This document shows positions 7,687-16,021 of a stretch of 46,329 bases of DNA, in pieces (within the stretch, counting starts at the first letter, position 1; each line of letters opens with the position of its first letter). The translations under genes and the position numbers were made by a program. The stretch comes from Lachnospiraceae bacterium. Lineage in GTDB: Bacteria > Bacillota > Clostridia > Lachnospirales > Lachnospiraceae. Location: NCBI GenBank assembly GCA_017544705.1, contig JAFYDQ010000003.1, positions 1-46,329 of the forward strand, written 5' to 3'. The notes under the pieces are model-generated. The model saw nothing but the letters and a program-made list of their open reading frames with translations, made no database searches and was not told the origin of the DNA.

Positions 7687-8470
7687 TACACTTTTTCGGA
7701 CATTTCTCCATGCAGGCTTTGCATCCCGTGCAGAGTGTCTGGTCCACATGCGCCAGAAAATCCGTCACCGTGATCGCCCCTGCTTCACAGGTTTTTGCAC
7801 ATAATCCGCATCCGATACAGCCGGACTGGCATACTTTCATGACCGCAGGCCCTTTCTCATGCGATGAGCAGGCAACAGCAACCGTTGCATCATACGGCAC
7901 GAATTCGATCAGGTGTTTCGGGCAGGCCTCGATACACTTTCCGCAGGCCTTGCACTGTTCTTTATCAACATTTGCGACACCGTCCAGAATACGGATCGCA
8001 TCAAACTGACAGGCTTGGACACAACTGCCAAACCCGAGACATCCGGAAACGCATTTCTTTGCACCGCCTGACGGAACAAAAGCCATCATCGCACAATCCT
8101 GTGTCCCGTAGTATTCATATGATTTCTCTGTTTTATCACAAGTCCCTTTACATTTTACAAAAGCAACCTGTCTGATGGTCTCACCGGCCTCAACTCCCAT
8201 GATCTTTGCCACCTTGGCGGCTACATTTGCACCACCGACCGGGCAGCCGTTAACCGGTGCCGTTCCTGCCGCTATGGCAGCAGCAAGTCCCGAGCAGCCG
8301 GGATATCCGCATCCGCCGCAGTTATTTCCGGGAAGTACGTCAAGAACGGCCTCTTCTCTCGGATCCGTTTCCACCCTGAAGTATTTGCCGAATATTCCAA
8401 GGAAAATCCCGATGAATAATCCGACACCGCCGACACAGGCGACTGCCGTGATAATACCAACTGTACTCAT
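7673..8470 (-). CDS. rnfB: Rnf complex subunit B, iron-sulfur electron-entry subunit
   Basis: A 265-residue protein with an N-terminal membrane anchor (about 5-27) and many Fe-S ligands. The RnfB-type cluster is C51, C54, C59 and C76. Ferredoxin-type groups follow: C140/C144/C150/C154, C173/C176/C179/C183, C218/C221/C224/C228 and C247/C250/C253/C257. That is more than the two ferredoxin clusters of proteobacterial RnfB and fits the cysteine-rich clostridial form, which takes electrons from reduced ferredoxin. It is the last gene of rnfCDGEAB, 19 bases after rnfA, with GGAGG six bases before the ATG. Its stop lies inside the 3' end of apbE, leaving no room for a conventional terminator between them. 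Confidence 0.95.
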   Translation of the reverse strand: MSTVGIITAVACVGGVGLFIGIFLGIFGKYFRVETDPREEAVLDVLPGNNCGGCGYPGCSGLAAAIAAGTAPVNGCPVGGANVAAKVAKIMGVEAGETIRQVAFVKCKGTCDKTEKSYEYYGTQDCAMMAFVPSGGAKKCVSGCLGFGSCVQACQFDAIRILDGVANVDKEQCKACGKCIEACPKHLIEFVPYDATVAVACSSHEKGPAVMKVCQSGCIGCGLCAKTCEAGAITVTDFLAHVDQTLCTGCKACMEKCPKKCITEL

Positions 8471-8489
8471 TCCAATCCTCCGATCATTC

Positions 8490-9065
8490 TTATTTGAGCC
8501 CCGCGAAACCGAAAAATGCGATCGCCATCAGACCTGCCGTGAGCAGGACATGCGGCATGCCGCGGAATGCTTTGGGAATGTCGTTATATTCCATACTTTC
8601 GCGAAGGCCGGCCATGATCGTGATCGAGATCAGAAATCCGAATGCCACCGCAAAACCGTTCACAATGCCTTCCAGGATCGTATAACCTTTCTGAACATTG
8701 GAAAGTGCCACACCGAGCACCGCGCAGTTCGTGGTGATGAGTGGCAGGTAAACACCCAATGCCTGATACAGGCCTTTCATGGTTTTCTTCAGAAACATTT
8801 CGACAAACTGCACCAGGGCAGCAATGACCAGGATAAACACGATCGTCTGTAAGTACGTGATCTGCAGCGGAACCAATACATACTGATAGATCACGCCGGC
8901 AACAGCCGATGCGAGCGTGATGACAAATACGACTGCGGAACCCATTCCGACTGCGGTTTTGACTTTTTTGGAAACACCGAGGAACGGACAGATTCCCAAA
9001 AACTGACTTAAGACTACGTTGCTGATAAAAGCGGATCCGATCGCGATCGCCAAAAGATTCGTCAT
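8490..9065 (-). CDS. rnfA: Rnf complex subunit A, membrane protein
   Basis: A 191-residue polytopic membrane protein, the normal RnfA length, with about six transmembrane helices. The family pattern FISNVVLSQFLGICPFLG near residue 14 and the TTNCAVLGVALSN segment in the second half are clear; the conserved Cys residues in these two segments are those thought to hold a [2Fe-2S] cluster between RnfA and RnfE. RnfA and RnfE are inverted-topology homologues forming the electron path across the membrane. The ATG comes directly after the rnfE TAA stop, with AAGGAGG inside the end of rnfE. Confidence 0.96.
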   Translation of the reverse strand: MTNLLAIAIGSAFISNVVLSQFLGICPFLGVSKKVKTAVGMGSAVVFVITLASAVAGVIYQYVLVPLQITYLQTIVFILVIAALVQFVEMFLKKTMKGLYQALGVYLPLITTNCAVLGVALSNVQKGYTILEGIVNGFAVAFGFLISITIMAGLRESMEYNDIPKAFRGMPHVLLTAGLMAIAFFGFAGLK

Positions 9066-9758
9066 TTATTTGTCCTCCTTTGCAATACGTCTTCCAAGAC
9101 ACCCGTGATTGGAGCATTCCGCACAAAGTTGATCGCAATTTCCGCCCTTTCCGGTGGGTCTCCCTTTCAGGAGGTTGATCTTATTCATGATCGCGATCAG
9201 AAAAGCAAGTACGAAAAATGCACCCGGTGCCAGGATAAAGATCGTGAGCGGCTCATAAGAAGCCGGCAGCACATGGTAACCGAATACCGCACCGGAACCC
9301 AGAAGTTCGCGGATCGAACCGATCAATGTCAGTGCGATCGTAAAACCGAGTCCCATACCCAATCCGTCAAAGACGGACAAAAATACATTATTCTTTGATG
9401 CATAAGCTTCCGCTCTTCCGAGAATGATACAGTTGACGACGATCAGCGGAATGTATAATCCGAGTGAATCATAGAGCGACGGAATATATGCCTCCAGCAG
9501 AAGTTCCACAACGGTTACAAAGCTTGCGATCACCACGATGAATGCAGGAATCCGCACGCCGTCCGGAATGATCTTTCTAAGCATCGAGATCAGCATATTC
9601 GACAGGATCAGGACAGCCATGGTCGTAAGCCCCATACCCAGACCGTTTATGGCCGATGTTGTGACCGCAAGTGTCGGGCACATCCCGAGGATCAGGACAA
9701 AGGTCGGATTTTCTTTTAATATACCGTTATATAAACGTTCCAATGCTTTACCCATCAT
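9066..9758 (-). CDS. rnfE: Rnf complex subunit E, membrane protein
   Basis: A 230-residue RnfE, homologous to RnfA, with about six membrane helices. Characteristic segments are NPTFVLILGMCPTLAVT near the N-terminus and IPLIVVNCIILGRAEAYAS in the middle, each holding the Cys proposed to share a [2Fe-2S] cluster with RnfA. A cysteine-rich cytoplasmic tail follows (CDQLCAECSNHGC). The rnfG stop and this start overlap by one base (TGATG). The start is ATG 9758, but the next codon is also ATG and is slightly better spaced from GGAG. Confidence 0.95.
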   Translation of the reverse strand: MMGKALERLYNGILKENPTFVLILGMCPTLAVTTSAINGLGMGLTTMAVLILSNMLISMLRKIIPDGVRIPAFIVVIASFVTVVELLLEAYIPSLYDSLGLYIPLIVVNCIILGRAEAYASKNNVFLSVFDGLGMGLGFTIALTLIGSIRELLGSGAVFGYHVLPASYEPLTIFILAPGAFFVLAFLIAIMNKINLLKGRPTGKGGNCDQLCAECSNHGCLGRRIAKEDK

Positions 9759-10360
9759 CAGTCTCCTCTCATCATCTGTGCATAAAGCAGGCCGCCGTTA
9801 ACCGCATCCGTAACAGCTCTCGTTGTTATGGTGGCGCCTGATAATGCATCGATCTCGTATTCATTTACTGCACCCGTTTTCGTGTAAGAAAACTGGGATA
9901 CCTTTTTATTCTCAAACTGGCCCTTGAACTCCGGCGTATCCGATTTCATGCCAAGTCCGGCTGTTTCCGATAATTCCAGGAACTCGATCCCGTTTAATGT
10001 TCCGTCATTTCGAACACCCATGGCAAGGGTGATATCTCCGCCATAGCCTTCCGAATCCGTTACGGTCATGACATATCCCAGCAGATTACCTCCATCGTCG
10101 AGCGCTTCCACGGCTTCATCGATCCGTACCGCGGGAAGGCCCAGGGACTTCAGCATCTCCGTAGCATTTTCCACGGAAGAGACCTCTCCTTCCGCAAAGG
10201 AAGCAGCATCCGCAAAAACGGTACGATAGGCATTCTGCTTTGCCTTTTCCCTGGATATTCTGATCGGGTCCTTTGTGATCTCATATACATATCCCAGACA
10301 TAATCCCGCAACTACGGTGATCACGGTTAGGATCAGTGTGTCTTTTATGATCTTCTTCAT
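9758..10360 (-). CDS. rnfG: Rnf complex subunit G, covalent-FMN subunit
   Basis: A 200-residue protein with an N-terminal membrane segment (about 5-25) and an extracytoplasmic FMN-binding domain. The FMN attachment motif is SGAT in ALSGATITTRAV, with T177 the residue that ApbE would modify; the partner apbE lies a few kilobases away. The start at ATG 10360 is preferred because it overlaps the rnfD stop as ATGA and has GGAGG nine bases upstream; an upstream in-frame codon would add nine non-conserved residues. RnfG passes electrons between RnfD/E/A and the quinone-independent path to RnfC. Confidence 0.95.
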   Translation of the reverse strand: MKKIIKDTLILTVITVVAGLCLGYVYEITKDPIRISREKAKQNAYRTVFADAASFAEGEVSSVENATEMLKSLGLPAVRIDEAVEALDDGGNLLGYVMTVTDSEGYGGDITLAMGVRNDGTLNGIEFLELSETAGLGMKSDTPEFKGQFENKKVSQFSYTKTGAVNEYEIDALSGATITTRAVTDAVNGGLLYAQMMRGD

Positions 10361-11280
10361 CGATTCTCTCCTCCTTTGCCAAAGCATTTCGGAACAGTGA
10401 ATCTTTCAATGAGCGGAACGAGCAGATTGCTGATGATGATCGCATAGCTGACACCTTCCGCAGAACTGGAATAGACACGGAACAGTCCCGTGAGCAGTCC
10501 CAGGATAATACCGTATATGATCTTTCCGAACGGTGTGATCGGGCTGGTCGCATAATCCGTTGCCATAAAGAACGCACCAAGCATCAGACCACCGCCGGCA
10601 AGCTGTGCAGTAAGATAATATGCATCCCATCCGCCCTTTCCGAACAGGCCGACAAAGATCACAAACGTGATCAGATACGCAGCCGGAATCTTCATATCGA
10701 TGACGTCAAAAAGGATCAGGAAGATCGCACCTGCCATGATCGCGATCACACTTGTCTCCCCGATACAGCCGGGGATCGTGCCGATCACCATATTCCAGGT
10801 ATTCACATCCTCTCCCGCTTTCAGCATTGCAAGCGGTGTCGCTGTGGAAACGCCGTCATACGTAAACGCCGTCATTCTGGCCGCAAAACAGATCACCAGG
10901 AAGCATCTTGCGCCAAGCGCCGGATTCATGAAATTCTGTCCGATTCCGCCAAAAAGCATCTTGACGACAAGGATCGCAAACACACCGCCGATCACGGCGA
11001 TCCACCAGGGAACGGAGGACGGCAGGTTTAACGCAAGCAGCAGCCCCGTCACGACAGCACTCAGATCGGAGACCGTCACGGGCAGTTTCATGATCTTTTC
11101 GTATACAAACTCAGTCAATACCGTGGTCGCCACACTCACGCCGACCAGAATGGCTGCCGGATAACCGAAATTATAAATACCGAAACCCGTTGCGGGAAGC
11201 AGGGCAATGATGACCAGAAGCATGATGCGGGAGGTCGATTCGTTGCTGCGGATATGCGGGGTTGCCGACACATTCATCAT
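10357..11280 (-). CDS. rnfD: Rnf complex subunit D, membrane covalent-FMN subunit
   Basis: A 307-residue multi-span membrane protein related to NqrB, thought to carry the ion channel with RnfE/A. It starts with the typical SATPHIRSNESTSRIM and includes FGGIGQNFMNPALGAR. The FMN attachment site is probably T148 in DGVSTATPLAML; here the usual SGAT is STAT. No good ribosome binding site is visible: AAAGG lies 15 bases before a TTG at 11289 and 24 before ATG 11280. I choose ATG 11280; TTG 11289 would add three residues. Both lie within 35 bases of the rnfC stop, so coupling with rnfC is likely. Confidence 0.93.
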   Translation of the reverse strand: MMNVSATPHIRSNESTSRIMLLVIIALLPATGFGIYNFGYPAAILVGVSVATTVLTEFVYEKIMKLPVTVSDLSAVVTGLLLALNLPSSVPWWIAVIGGVFAILVVKMLFGGIGQNFMNPALGARCFLVICFAARMTAFTYDGVSTATPLAMLKAGEDVNTWNMVIGTIPGCIGETSVIAIMAGAIFLILFDVIDMKIPAAYLITFVIFVGLFGKGGWDAYYLTAQLAGGGLMLGAFFMATDYATSPITPFGKIIYGIILGLLTGLFRVYSSSAEGVSYAIIISNLLVPLIERFTVPKCFGKGGENR

Positions 11281-11312
11281 ATCGCTCAATTTCTACACCA
11301 TTATCCTTTCTA

Positions 11313-12635
11313 CTATGATTTCTTCTTGCGATCAGCAAGAATGGTCCTTCTCATATATTTGATGCTCTGCACCAGCTGTCTCTTGGCCGGGCATGCATAG
11401 GAACAGCTACCGCATTCCACGCATTCCATGCCGTTGTATTTTTCAAACTGCTCTTTCGCAGCATGTTCCGCATAATCGGCAAGCTTGCTCGGCATCAGTC
11501 TGGACGGGCAGACCTCCAGGCATTTACCGCATTTGATGCAGGCGGACGGTTTCCATTTGGCCACTTCATCCTTCGTCATGCAAAGCAGTGCTGAACTGGT
11601 CTTGGTAACAGGCACGTTGATGTCATACAGCGCAAATCCCATCATGGGGCCGCCGGACACGATCTTTTCCGGCTGCACTTTCAGGCCGCCTGCCGCTTCG
11701 AGAAGCTGCGCATAATTCGTACCGATCGGAACGATAAAGTTCTTCGGGTCATTGACCGCATCTCCGGTTACGGTTACGATACGGTGCATGAGCGGCTTGC
11801 CCTCGATCACGGCCGAACAGACGGCACAGATCGTATCGACATTGTTGACCACACAGCCTGCATCAGCCGGCAACATGGATGAATTGATCGCACGTTTTGT
11901 TGTGGCATAGATCAGCTGACGTTCCGATCCTTGCGGGTATTTGGTTTTCAATACCTTTACACTGATCCTCGGCTCATCGATCACCAGTTCCTTCAGTCTC
12001 CGGATACAATCCGGCTTGTTATCTTCCACGGCCAGGATCCCTTTTGCATGATCAAACAAAAGCAGGATGATCTTAAGCCCCGCAACCAGCCGCTCCGGGT
12101 CTTCCAGCATCCGGCGATAGTCACTGGTCAGATACGGCTCGCATTCCGAGCAGTTCGCGATCACGTAGTTGATCTTATCCGGCTCCTTGGGGGAAAGCTT
12201 CACGTGTGTCGGAAACCCTGCCCCGCCCATGCCGACAATTCCTGCCTCACGGATCAGTGCACGGATATCGTCCTTGGTCATTTCTTCGATCGGTTTCACG
12301 CTCATACAGGGCGCTTCCTCAAATAAACCGTCATTGTCGATCACAATGGAATCCACTCTGTCACCGGTTGTGATCAGGCGTTTCTCGATTGATTTTACGG
12401 TTCCCGATACGGATGCATAGATCGGAACGGATACAAAACCGTTTGCTTCCGCGATCTTTTCTCCCTTTAAGACCCTTTGTCCGACGGTAACGACCGGGGT
12501 TGCCGGTGCACCGATATGCTGCGAGAGCGGATATACCATCTCTCCCGTCGGTGTGATTTGCACCATCGGCTTGTCTTTGGTCAGTTCTTTCCCTTCGTAG
12601 GGATGGATCCCGCCTTTAAATGTAAGTGTAGCCAT
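11313..12635 (-). CDS. rnfC: Rnf complex subunit C, NADH-binding iron-sulfur subunit
   Basis: A 440-residue soluble subunit that exchanges electrons with NAD(H) at the cytoplasmic face. It contains an N-terminal barrel-sandwich region, the FMN/NADH-binding glycine loop GMGGAGFPTHVK, and two [4Fe-4S] motifs at C366/C369/C372/C376 and C405/C408/C411/C415. It is the first gene of the rnfCDGEAB operon. The ATG at 12635 has AAAGG about seven bases upstream. Length matches clostridial RnfC; proteobacterial versions carry long C-terminal repeats that are absent here. Confidence 0.96.
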   Translation of the reverse strand: MATLTFKGGIHPYEGKELTKDKPMVQITPTGEMVYPLSQHIGAPATPVVTVGQRVLKGEKIAEANGFVSVPIYASVSGTVKSIEKRLITTGDRVDSIVIDNDGLFEEAPCMSVKPIEEMTKDDIRALIREAGIVGMGGAGFPTHVKLSPKEPDKINYVIANCSECEPYLTSDYRRMLEDPERLVAGLKIILLLFDHAKGILAVEDNKPDCIRRLKELVIDEPRISVKVLKTKYPQGSERQLIYATTKRAINSSMLPADAGCVVNNVDTICAVCSAVIEGKPLMHRIVTVTGDAVNDPKNFIVPIGTNYAQLLEAAGGLKVQPEKIVSGGPMMGFALYDINVPVTKTSSALLCMTKDEVAKWKPSACIKCGKCLEVCPSRLMPSKLADYAEHAAKEQFEKYNGMECVECGSCSYACPAKRQLVQSIKYMRRTILADRKKKS

Positions 12636-12662
12636 CTCTTAACCTTTCTGAATGCATGATTC

Positions 12663-12694
12663 TATATTATAATATAAATGATTGTGTCTCACAA
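12663..12694 (-). promoter_or_regulatory. rnf operon promoter with a symmetric -10 element
   Basis: Minus strand: TTGTGA (12694-12689), 17-base spacer, TATAAT (12671-12666), placing rnfC transcription start about 24 bases before its ATG. The -10 lies in a perfect 14-base palindrome at 12663-12676, which also presents TATAAT on the plus strand at 12668-12673, 31 bases before the facing gene. The plus-strand -35 (TTTCTG at 12645-12650) is poor. Confidence 0.65.
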
Positions 12695-12704
12695 GGAGAA
12701 CTCC

Positions 12705-13214
12705 ATGCGTCATGAATGCCTTCAGGAACTGCATATGCACTATGTATCCCATGCAGAACACGTCTACCGTGATGTAAACGGCATCGAGGAAACCGAGCTG
12801 CTGATCACATACGAGAGCGCCGAAGAAGCTCCCGAAAAGATCATGCTGTTTAAGGATCCTTTTTGTCTGTTCTACCACGGATATACACTGAAGCTGCGTA
12901 TTCCCGTTCTGCACACGGAAATGAAACGCTTCTTCGACAACTACAAGGATTATTATTATCTTCCGAAGGAAGATATGTGTGTATTAAAATCCGCCGCCGG
13001 ATCCGTGGATCCCGCTTATCGCGAAAATGCAAAAAAAGAAACCTGCTATATCAGATATAGAGGTTTCTTTATTCCACGTTTATCCGTAAACAGCGAATGC
13101 TTTCGCAAAGATTATAAAAGCAGTCTTTGTTACCAGGTTTATTCACCTTCTCAGATCACGCCGGATGTATGTGACGAACTTGGTGCCTCTGTCGTATCAT
13201 ACCTGAACAATTAA
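12705..13214 (+). CDS. Protein of unknown function
   Basis: A 169-residue protein that I do not recognise. The start is ATG 12705, with AAGGAG six bases upstream; a longer reading from 12678 would begin inside the promoter. It is rich in Tyr, His and charged residues, has no signal peptide or membrane segment, and is probably cytosolic. Motif-like stretches are KRFFDNYKDYYYLPKED in the middle and ETCYIRYRGFFIPRL in the last third. It is divergent from the rnf operon and convergent with cheR, whose stop codon overlaps its own (TTAA at 13211-13214). Its codons 110-122 also encode a large RNA hairpin that reads as a terminator on the other strand. Confidence 0.75.
   Translation: MRHECLQELHMHYVSHAEHVYRDVNGIEETELLITYESAEEAPEKIMLFKDPFCLFYHGYTLKLRIPVLHTEMKRFFDNYKDYYYLPKEDMCVLKSAAGSVDPAYRENAKKETCYIRYRGFFIPRLSVNSECFRKDYKSSLCYQVYSPSQITPDVCDELGASVVSYLNN
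13031..13070 (-). terminator. Intrinsic terminator for the cheR operon inside the facing gene
   Basis: Bases 13035-13052 and 13054-13070 pair over about 15-17 positions with one bulged base (13045). Read on the minus strand, the hairpin is followed at once by seven T (complement of the A-run 13031-13037), the form of a strong rho-independent terminator for transcripts leaving cheR. It lies about 140 bases past the cheR stop, entirely within the coding sequence of the convergent unknown gene. Confidence 0.75.
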
Positions 13215-13996
13215 CTATTTGTTTTCTTCTGGTAGTAGAAAGAGTTCCGTCTCTCGTAACCATGTCCCTTATGGTTCATGATCTGTTCCGTACTTCCGAT
13301 AAACAGGATTCCGTCCTCGACCAATGCAGCGTTGAACTTGTCATATACTTCAGCTTTGGACTCTTCCGTGAAGTAGATCAGCACATTTCTGCACACGATC
13401 ATATTGCATTTATCGGGATACGGATCTTTGAGCAGGTTATGCTGCCTGAATTCGACGCGGTTCTTGATCTCATCCGAGATCTGATAAGAACTGCCGATCT
13501 TCTTAAAGTATTTCTCCTTCAGATCCTTCGGTACGGCGGCAATGCTCTTTTCCGCATAAAGACCGGTCTTGGCCTGTGCGATGACCTGTTTGTCAAGATC
13601 TGTTGCGATGATCTTGATCTGGTTCAGCGGCAAATGTCTGGATAATGCCATGACCAGCGAGTAAGGCTCATCACCGGTCGAACATGCCGCGCTCCAGACT
13701 TTCAGGTTTCTGCCAAACTTCGTGATCAGTTCCGGAATGAAAGTCTTATCCATCAGTTCCCACTGATCCGGGTTTCTGTAGAATTCGGATACGTTGATCG
13801 TCAGGTAATTGACGAACTCCTCAAACAGCTCCTTGTCGGAACGGATGGTGTTTACAAATGCTTCATATCCGTCAATGCGGTGTTTCCGGATCAATGTATC
13901 GATCCTGCGCTTCATCTGTGCTTCCTTATATGCAGACAGATCGATACCGGTCAGTCTGAGGATCGCACTTTTAAACCCTTCATAGTCATATGCCAT
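13211..13996 (-). CDS. cheR: CheR-type chemoreceptor glutamate methyltransferase
   Basis: A 261-residue CheR methyltransferase: an N-terminal all-helical domain (about 1-75) and a SAM-binding Rossmann domain with WSAACSTGDEPYSL as motif I, ATDLDKQVI as the acidic ribose-binding loop, and CRNVLIYF. CheR methylates glutamates of methyl-accepting chemotaxis proteins with SAM. No other chemotaxis or flagellar gene is in the window; it lies eight bases after the S1 protein gene, with GGAGG 13 bases upstream of its ATG overlapping that gene's end. It may serve receptors encoded elsewhere or a different substrate. Identification of the family is firm. Confidence 0.93.
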   Translation of the reverse strand: MAYDYEGFKSAILRLTGIDLSAYKEAQMKRRIDTLIRKHRIDGYEAFVNTIRSDKELFEEFVNYLTINVSEFYRNPDQWELMDKTFIPELITKFGRNLKVWSAACSTGDEPYSLVMALSRHLPLNQIKIIATDLDKQVIAQAKTGLYAEKSIAAVPKDLKEKYFKKIGSSYQISDEIKNRVEFRQHNLLKDPYPDKCNMIVCRNVLIYFTEESKAEVYDKFNAALVEDGILFIGSTEQIMNHKGHGYERRNSFYYQKKTNS

Positions 13997-14004
13997 GATC
14001 GATG

Positions 14005-15186
14005 CTATTCCTCCGAAGTTGCAGTTTCTTCCGTTTCCGTAACAGCTTCAGCGGTTTCCGGTTCTGCTGTTTCCGATTCTGCCTCTCCTGCTTCTTCAGC
14101 CTTTGCTTCTTCCGGCTTCGTCTCTTCCGGCAACGGCTCTAAGAGCGCCTTGACGCTTAAGCTGATCTTCTTATCGTCCATACTGAAGTCAACGATTTTG
14201 GCGGTAACTTCGTCTCCGACATGCAATACGTCACTGGGTTTTTCGATATGATCTCTGCTGATCTGCGAAACATGCAACAGGGCATCAATTCCGGCTTCCA
14301 GTTCCACAAAAGCACCAAAATCGGTCATGCGGGCAACTTTACCGGTAACAACGTTGCCGACTGCGAATTTCTCATCGGCACCGATCCAGGGATTTTCATC
14401 TTCGAACTTCATGGAAAGCGCGATCTTGCTGCCGCTGATATCCTTGATGAAAACCCGGACGTTTTGTCCGCTCTTGAATACTTTCTTCGGATTCTCCACT
14501 CTGCCCCAGGACATCTCGGAGATATGCAGCAGATCGTCCACCCCACCGATATCAACAAACACGCCGAAATCGGTCACGTTCTTAACAACGCCTTCCACAA
14601 CATCACCGACAGCGATCTTCTCGAACAGTTCTTTCTGGATCTTTTCTTTCTCAGCCATCAGCAGCTGTTTTCTGTCACCGATGATCCTGCGCTTTCTGGG
14701 ATTGAATTCCGTCAATACGAATTCGATCTCCTGTCCCATGTACTTGCTTAAGTCTTTCTCGTAAGTATCACTGACAAGACTTGCGGGAATGAATACTCTG
14801 GATTCATCAACCGTCACGTTCAGGCCGCCGTCTACAACCAGAGTTACCGGCGCCTTCAGAACCTCGTGATTATTAAATGCCTCTTCCAGACGCTTATTGC
14901 CCTTATCAGCGGCAATGCGCTTATAGGAAAGCAATACCTGACCTTCCCCGTCATTTACCTTGATGACTTTGGTCTCCATGGTGTCACCGACCTTGACACA
15001 GGTCGTCAGATCCACATTGGGGGTATTGGAATATTCGTTTCTGGTAACGATACCATCGGATTTGTAACCGATGTTTAAGATGATCTCATCAGGCTTCACA
15101 TCGATGACGGTACCTTCAACTATCTCCCCATTGTGTATTGTTTTGAAAGATTCTTCAAGCATTTGTTCAAAAGTAAGTTCTGACAT
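14005..15186 (-). CDS. S1 RNA-binding domain protein, ribosomal protein S1 homologue
   Basis: A 393-residue protein with four S1 (OB-fold) repeats: about 15-87, 98-170, 182-252 and 265-340; the last two are closest to consensus (VTDFGVFVDIGGVDDLLHIS and MTDFGAFVELEAGIDALLHV). An acidic Glu/Ala/Thr tail (about 345-393) follows. It probably binds mRNA at the ribosome like short Gram-positive S1. Start ATG 15186 has GAGGAGG nine bases upstream, inside the end of ispH; the two genes overlap by 20 bases in different frames. Some clostridia have IspH and S1 as one fused polypeptide, so this is the split form of that pair. Confidence 0.92.
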   Translation of the reverse strand: MSELTFEQMLEESFKTIHNGEIVEGTVIDVKPDEIILNIGYKSDGIVTRNEYSNTPNVDLTTCVKVGDTMETKVIKVNDGEGQVLLSYKRIAADKGNKRLEEAFNNHEVLKAPVTLVVDGGLNVTVDESRVFIPASLVSDTYEKDLSKYMGQEIEFVLTEFNPRKRRIIGDRKQLLMAEKEKIQKELFEKIAVGDVVEGVVKNVTDFGVFVDIGGVDDLLHISEMSWGRVENPKKVFKSGQNVRVFIKDISGSKIALSMKFEDENPWIGADEKFAVGNVVTGKVARMTDFGAFVELEAGIDALLHVSQISRDHIEKPSDVLHVGDEVTAKIVDFSMDDKKISLSVKALLEPLPEETKPEEAKAEEAGEAESETAEPETAEAVTETEETATSEE

Positions 15187-16021
15187 ATTTTTGAACCTCC
15201 TCAATAATAGTATTTGGGGTGGAAGCCCCGGCGGTAATTCCTACACAAGAGATAGAATCGGGTGACCTCTTCAAGTCATCAAGTGTCTGTATGTATTGCG
15301 TGTCCTCACACTCACGCTTACATATCTCATATAATTTCTGTGTATTGGAACTGTGAATCCCTCCGATCACGATCATCGCATCTGCTTTTGATGCGATCTC
15401 CCGCGCCTCCTTTTGACGTTCAAAAGTGGCATTGCAGATAGTATTCACAACATTAACATGATAACCTTTTTTCTCCAAAATAGCAACCAATTCTTGAAAT
15501 TTCTTTTGGTTGAAAGTCGTCTGTGAAACGATGCATAGGTCCCTGCCCGAAGGGTTTGTGAAAGCCTGCGCTTCCTCCTCCGTTTCGATCACGGCTGCCG
15601 GATTCAGGTCCGGACACCAGCCCTTGATCCCTTCGACCTCAGGATGCGTATCGGAACCGATGATGATCACCTGCTCTCCCTTCCCTGCGGCATCCATGAC
15701 AACGTTATGGATCTTTTTGACGAACGGGCAGGTCGCATCCACATATTTCAGGCCTCTGTCCAGGATCAGATCCTGTATCCGCTTCGGGACACCGTGCGAA
15801 CGGATGATCACGGTTCCTTCCTGCAACTGCTTGAGCTGTCCCTCGTTTTCGATTACCGAAACGCCCCTTTTTTTCAGATCCTCCACAACCTGTTCATTAT
15901 GGATGATCGGACCGTATGTATAGATTTTTCCGCCTTTTTCGGCCTGTTCATATACCATCTCAACGGCGCGCTTTACACCGAAACAGAAGCCGGCGGATTT
16001 TGCAAGGATCACTTCAGCCAT
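15167..16021 (-). CDS. ispH: 4-hydroxy-3-methylbut-2-enyl diphosphate reductase
   Basis: A 284-residue [4Fe-4S] enzyme for the last step of the MEP isoprenoid pathway, converting HMBPP to IPP and DMAPP. The three cluster cysteines are C13 (AGFCFGV), C98 (DATCPFV) and C196 (NTICNAT); substrate-binding histidines are H41, H76 and H126. The start overlaps the cmk stop by eight bases, and its end overlaps the S1 gene start by 20 bases. The order cmk-ispH-rpsA is conserved in many Clostridia. Confidence 0.97.
   Translation of the reverse strand: MAEVILAKSAGFCFGVKRAVEMVYEQAEKGGKIYTYGPIIHNEQVVEDLKKRGVSVIENEGQLKQLQEGTVIIRSHGVPKRIQDLILDRGLKYVDATCPFVKKIHNVVMDAAGKGEQVIIIGSDTHPEVEGIKGWCPDLNPAAVIETEEEAQAFTNPSGRDLCIVSQTTFNQKKFQELVAILEKKGYHVNVVNTICNATFERQKEAREIASKADAMIVIGGIHSSNTQKLYEICKRECEDTQYIQTLDDLKRSPDSISCVGITAGASTPNTIIEEVQKYVRTYF

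Noticed and set aside
8175-8852. Open frame of 225 codons on the plus strand
   Set aside because: It is antisense to rnfB and rnfA, crosses their boundary and shows no protein-like pattern.
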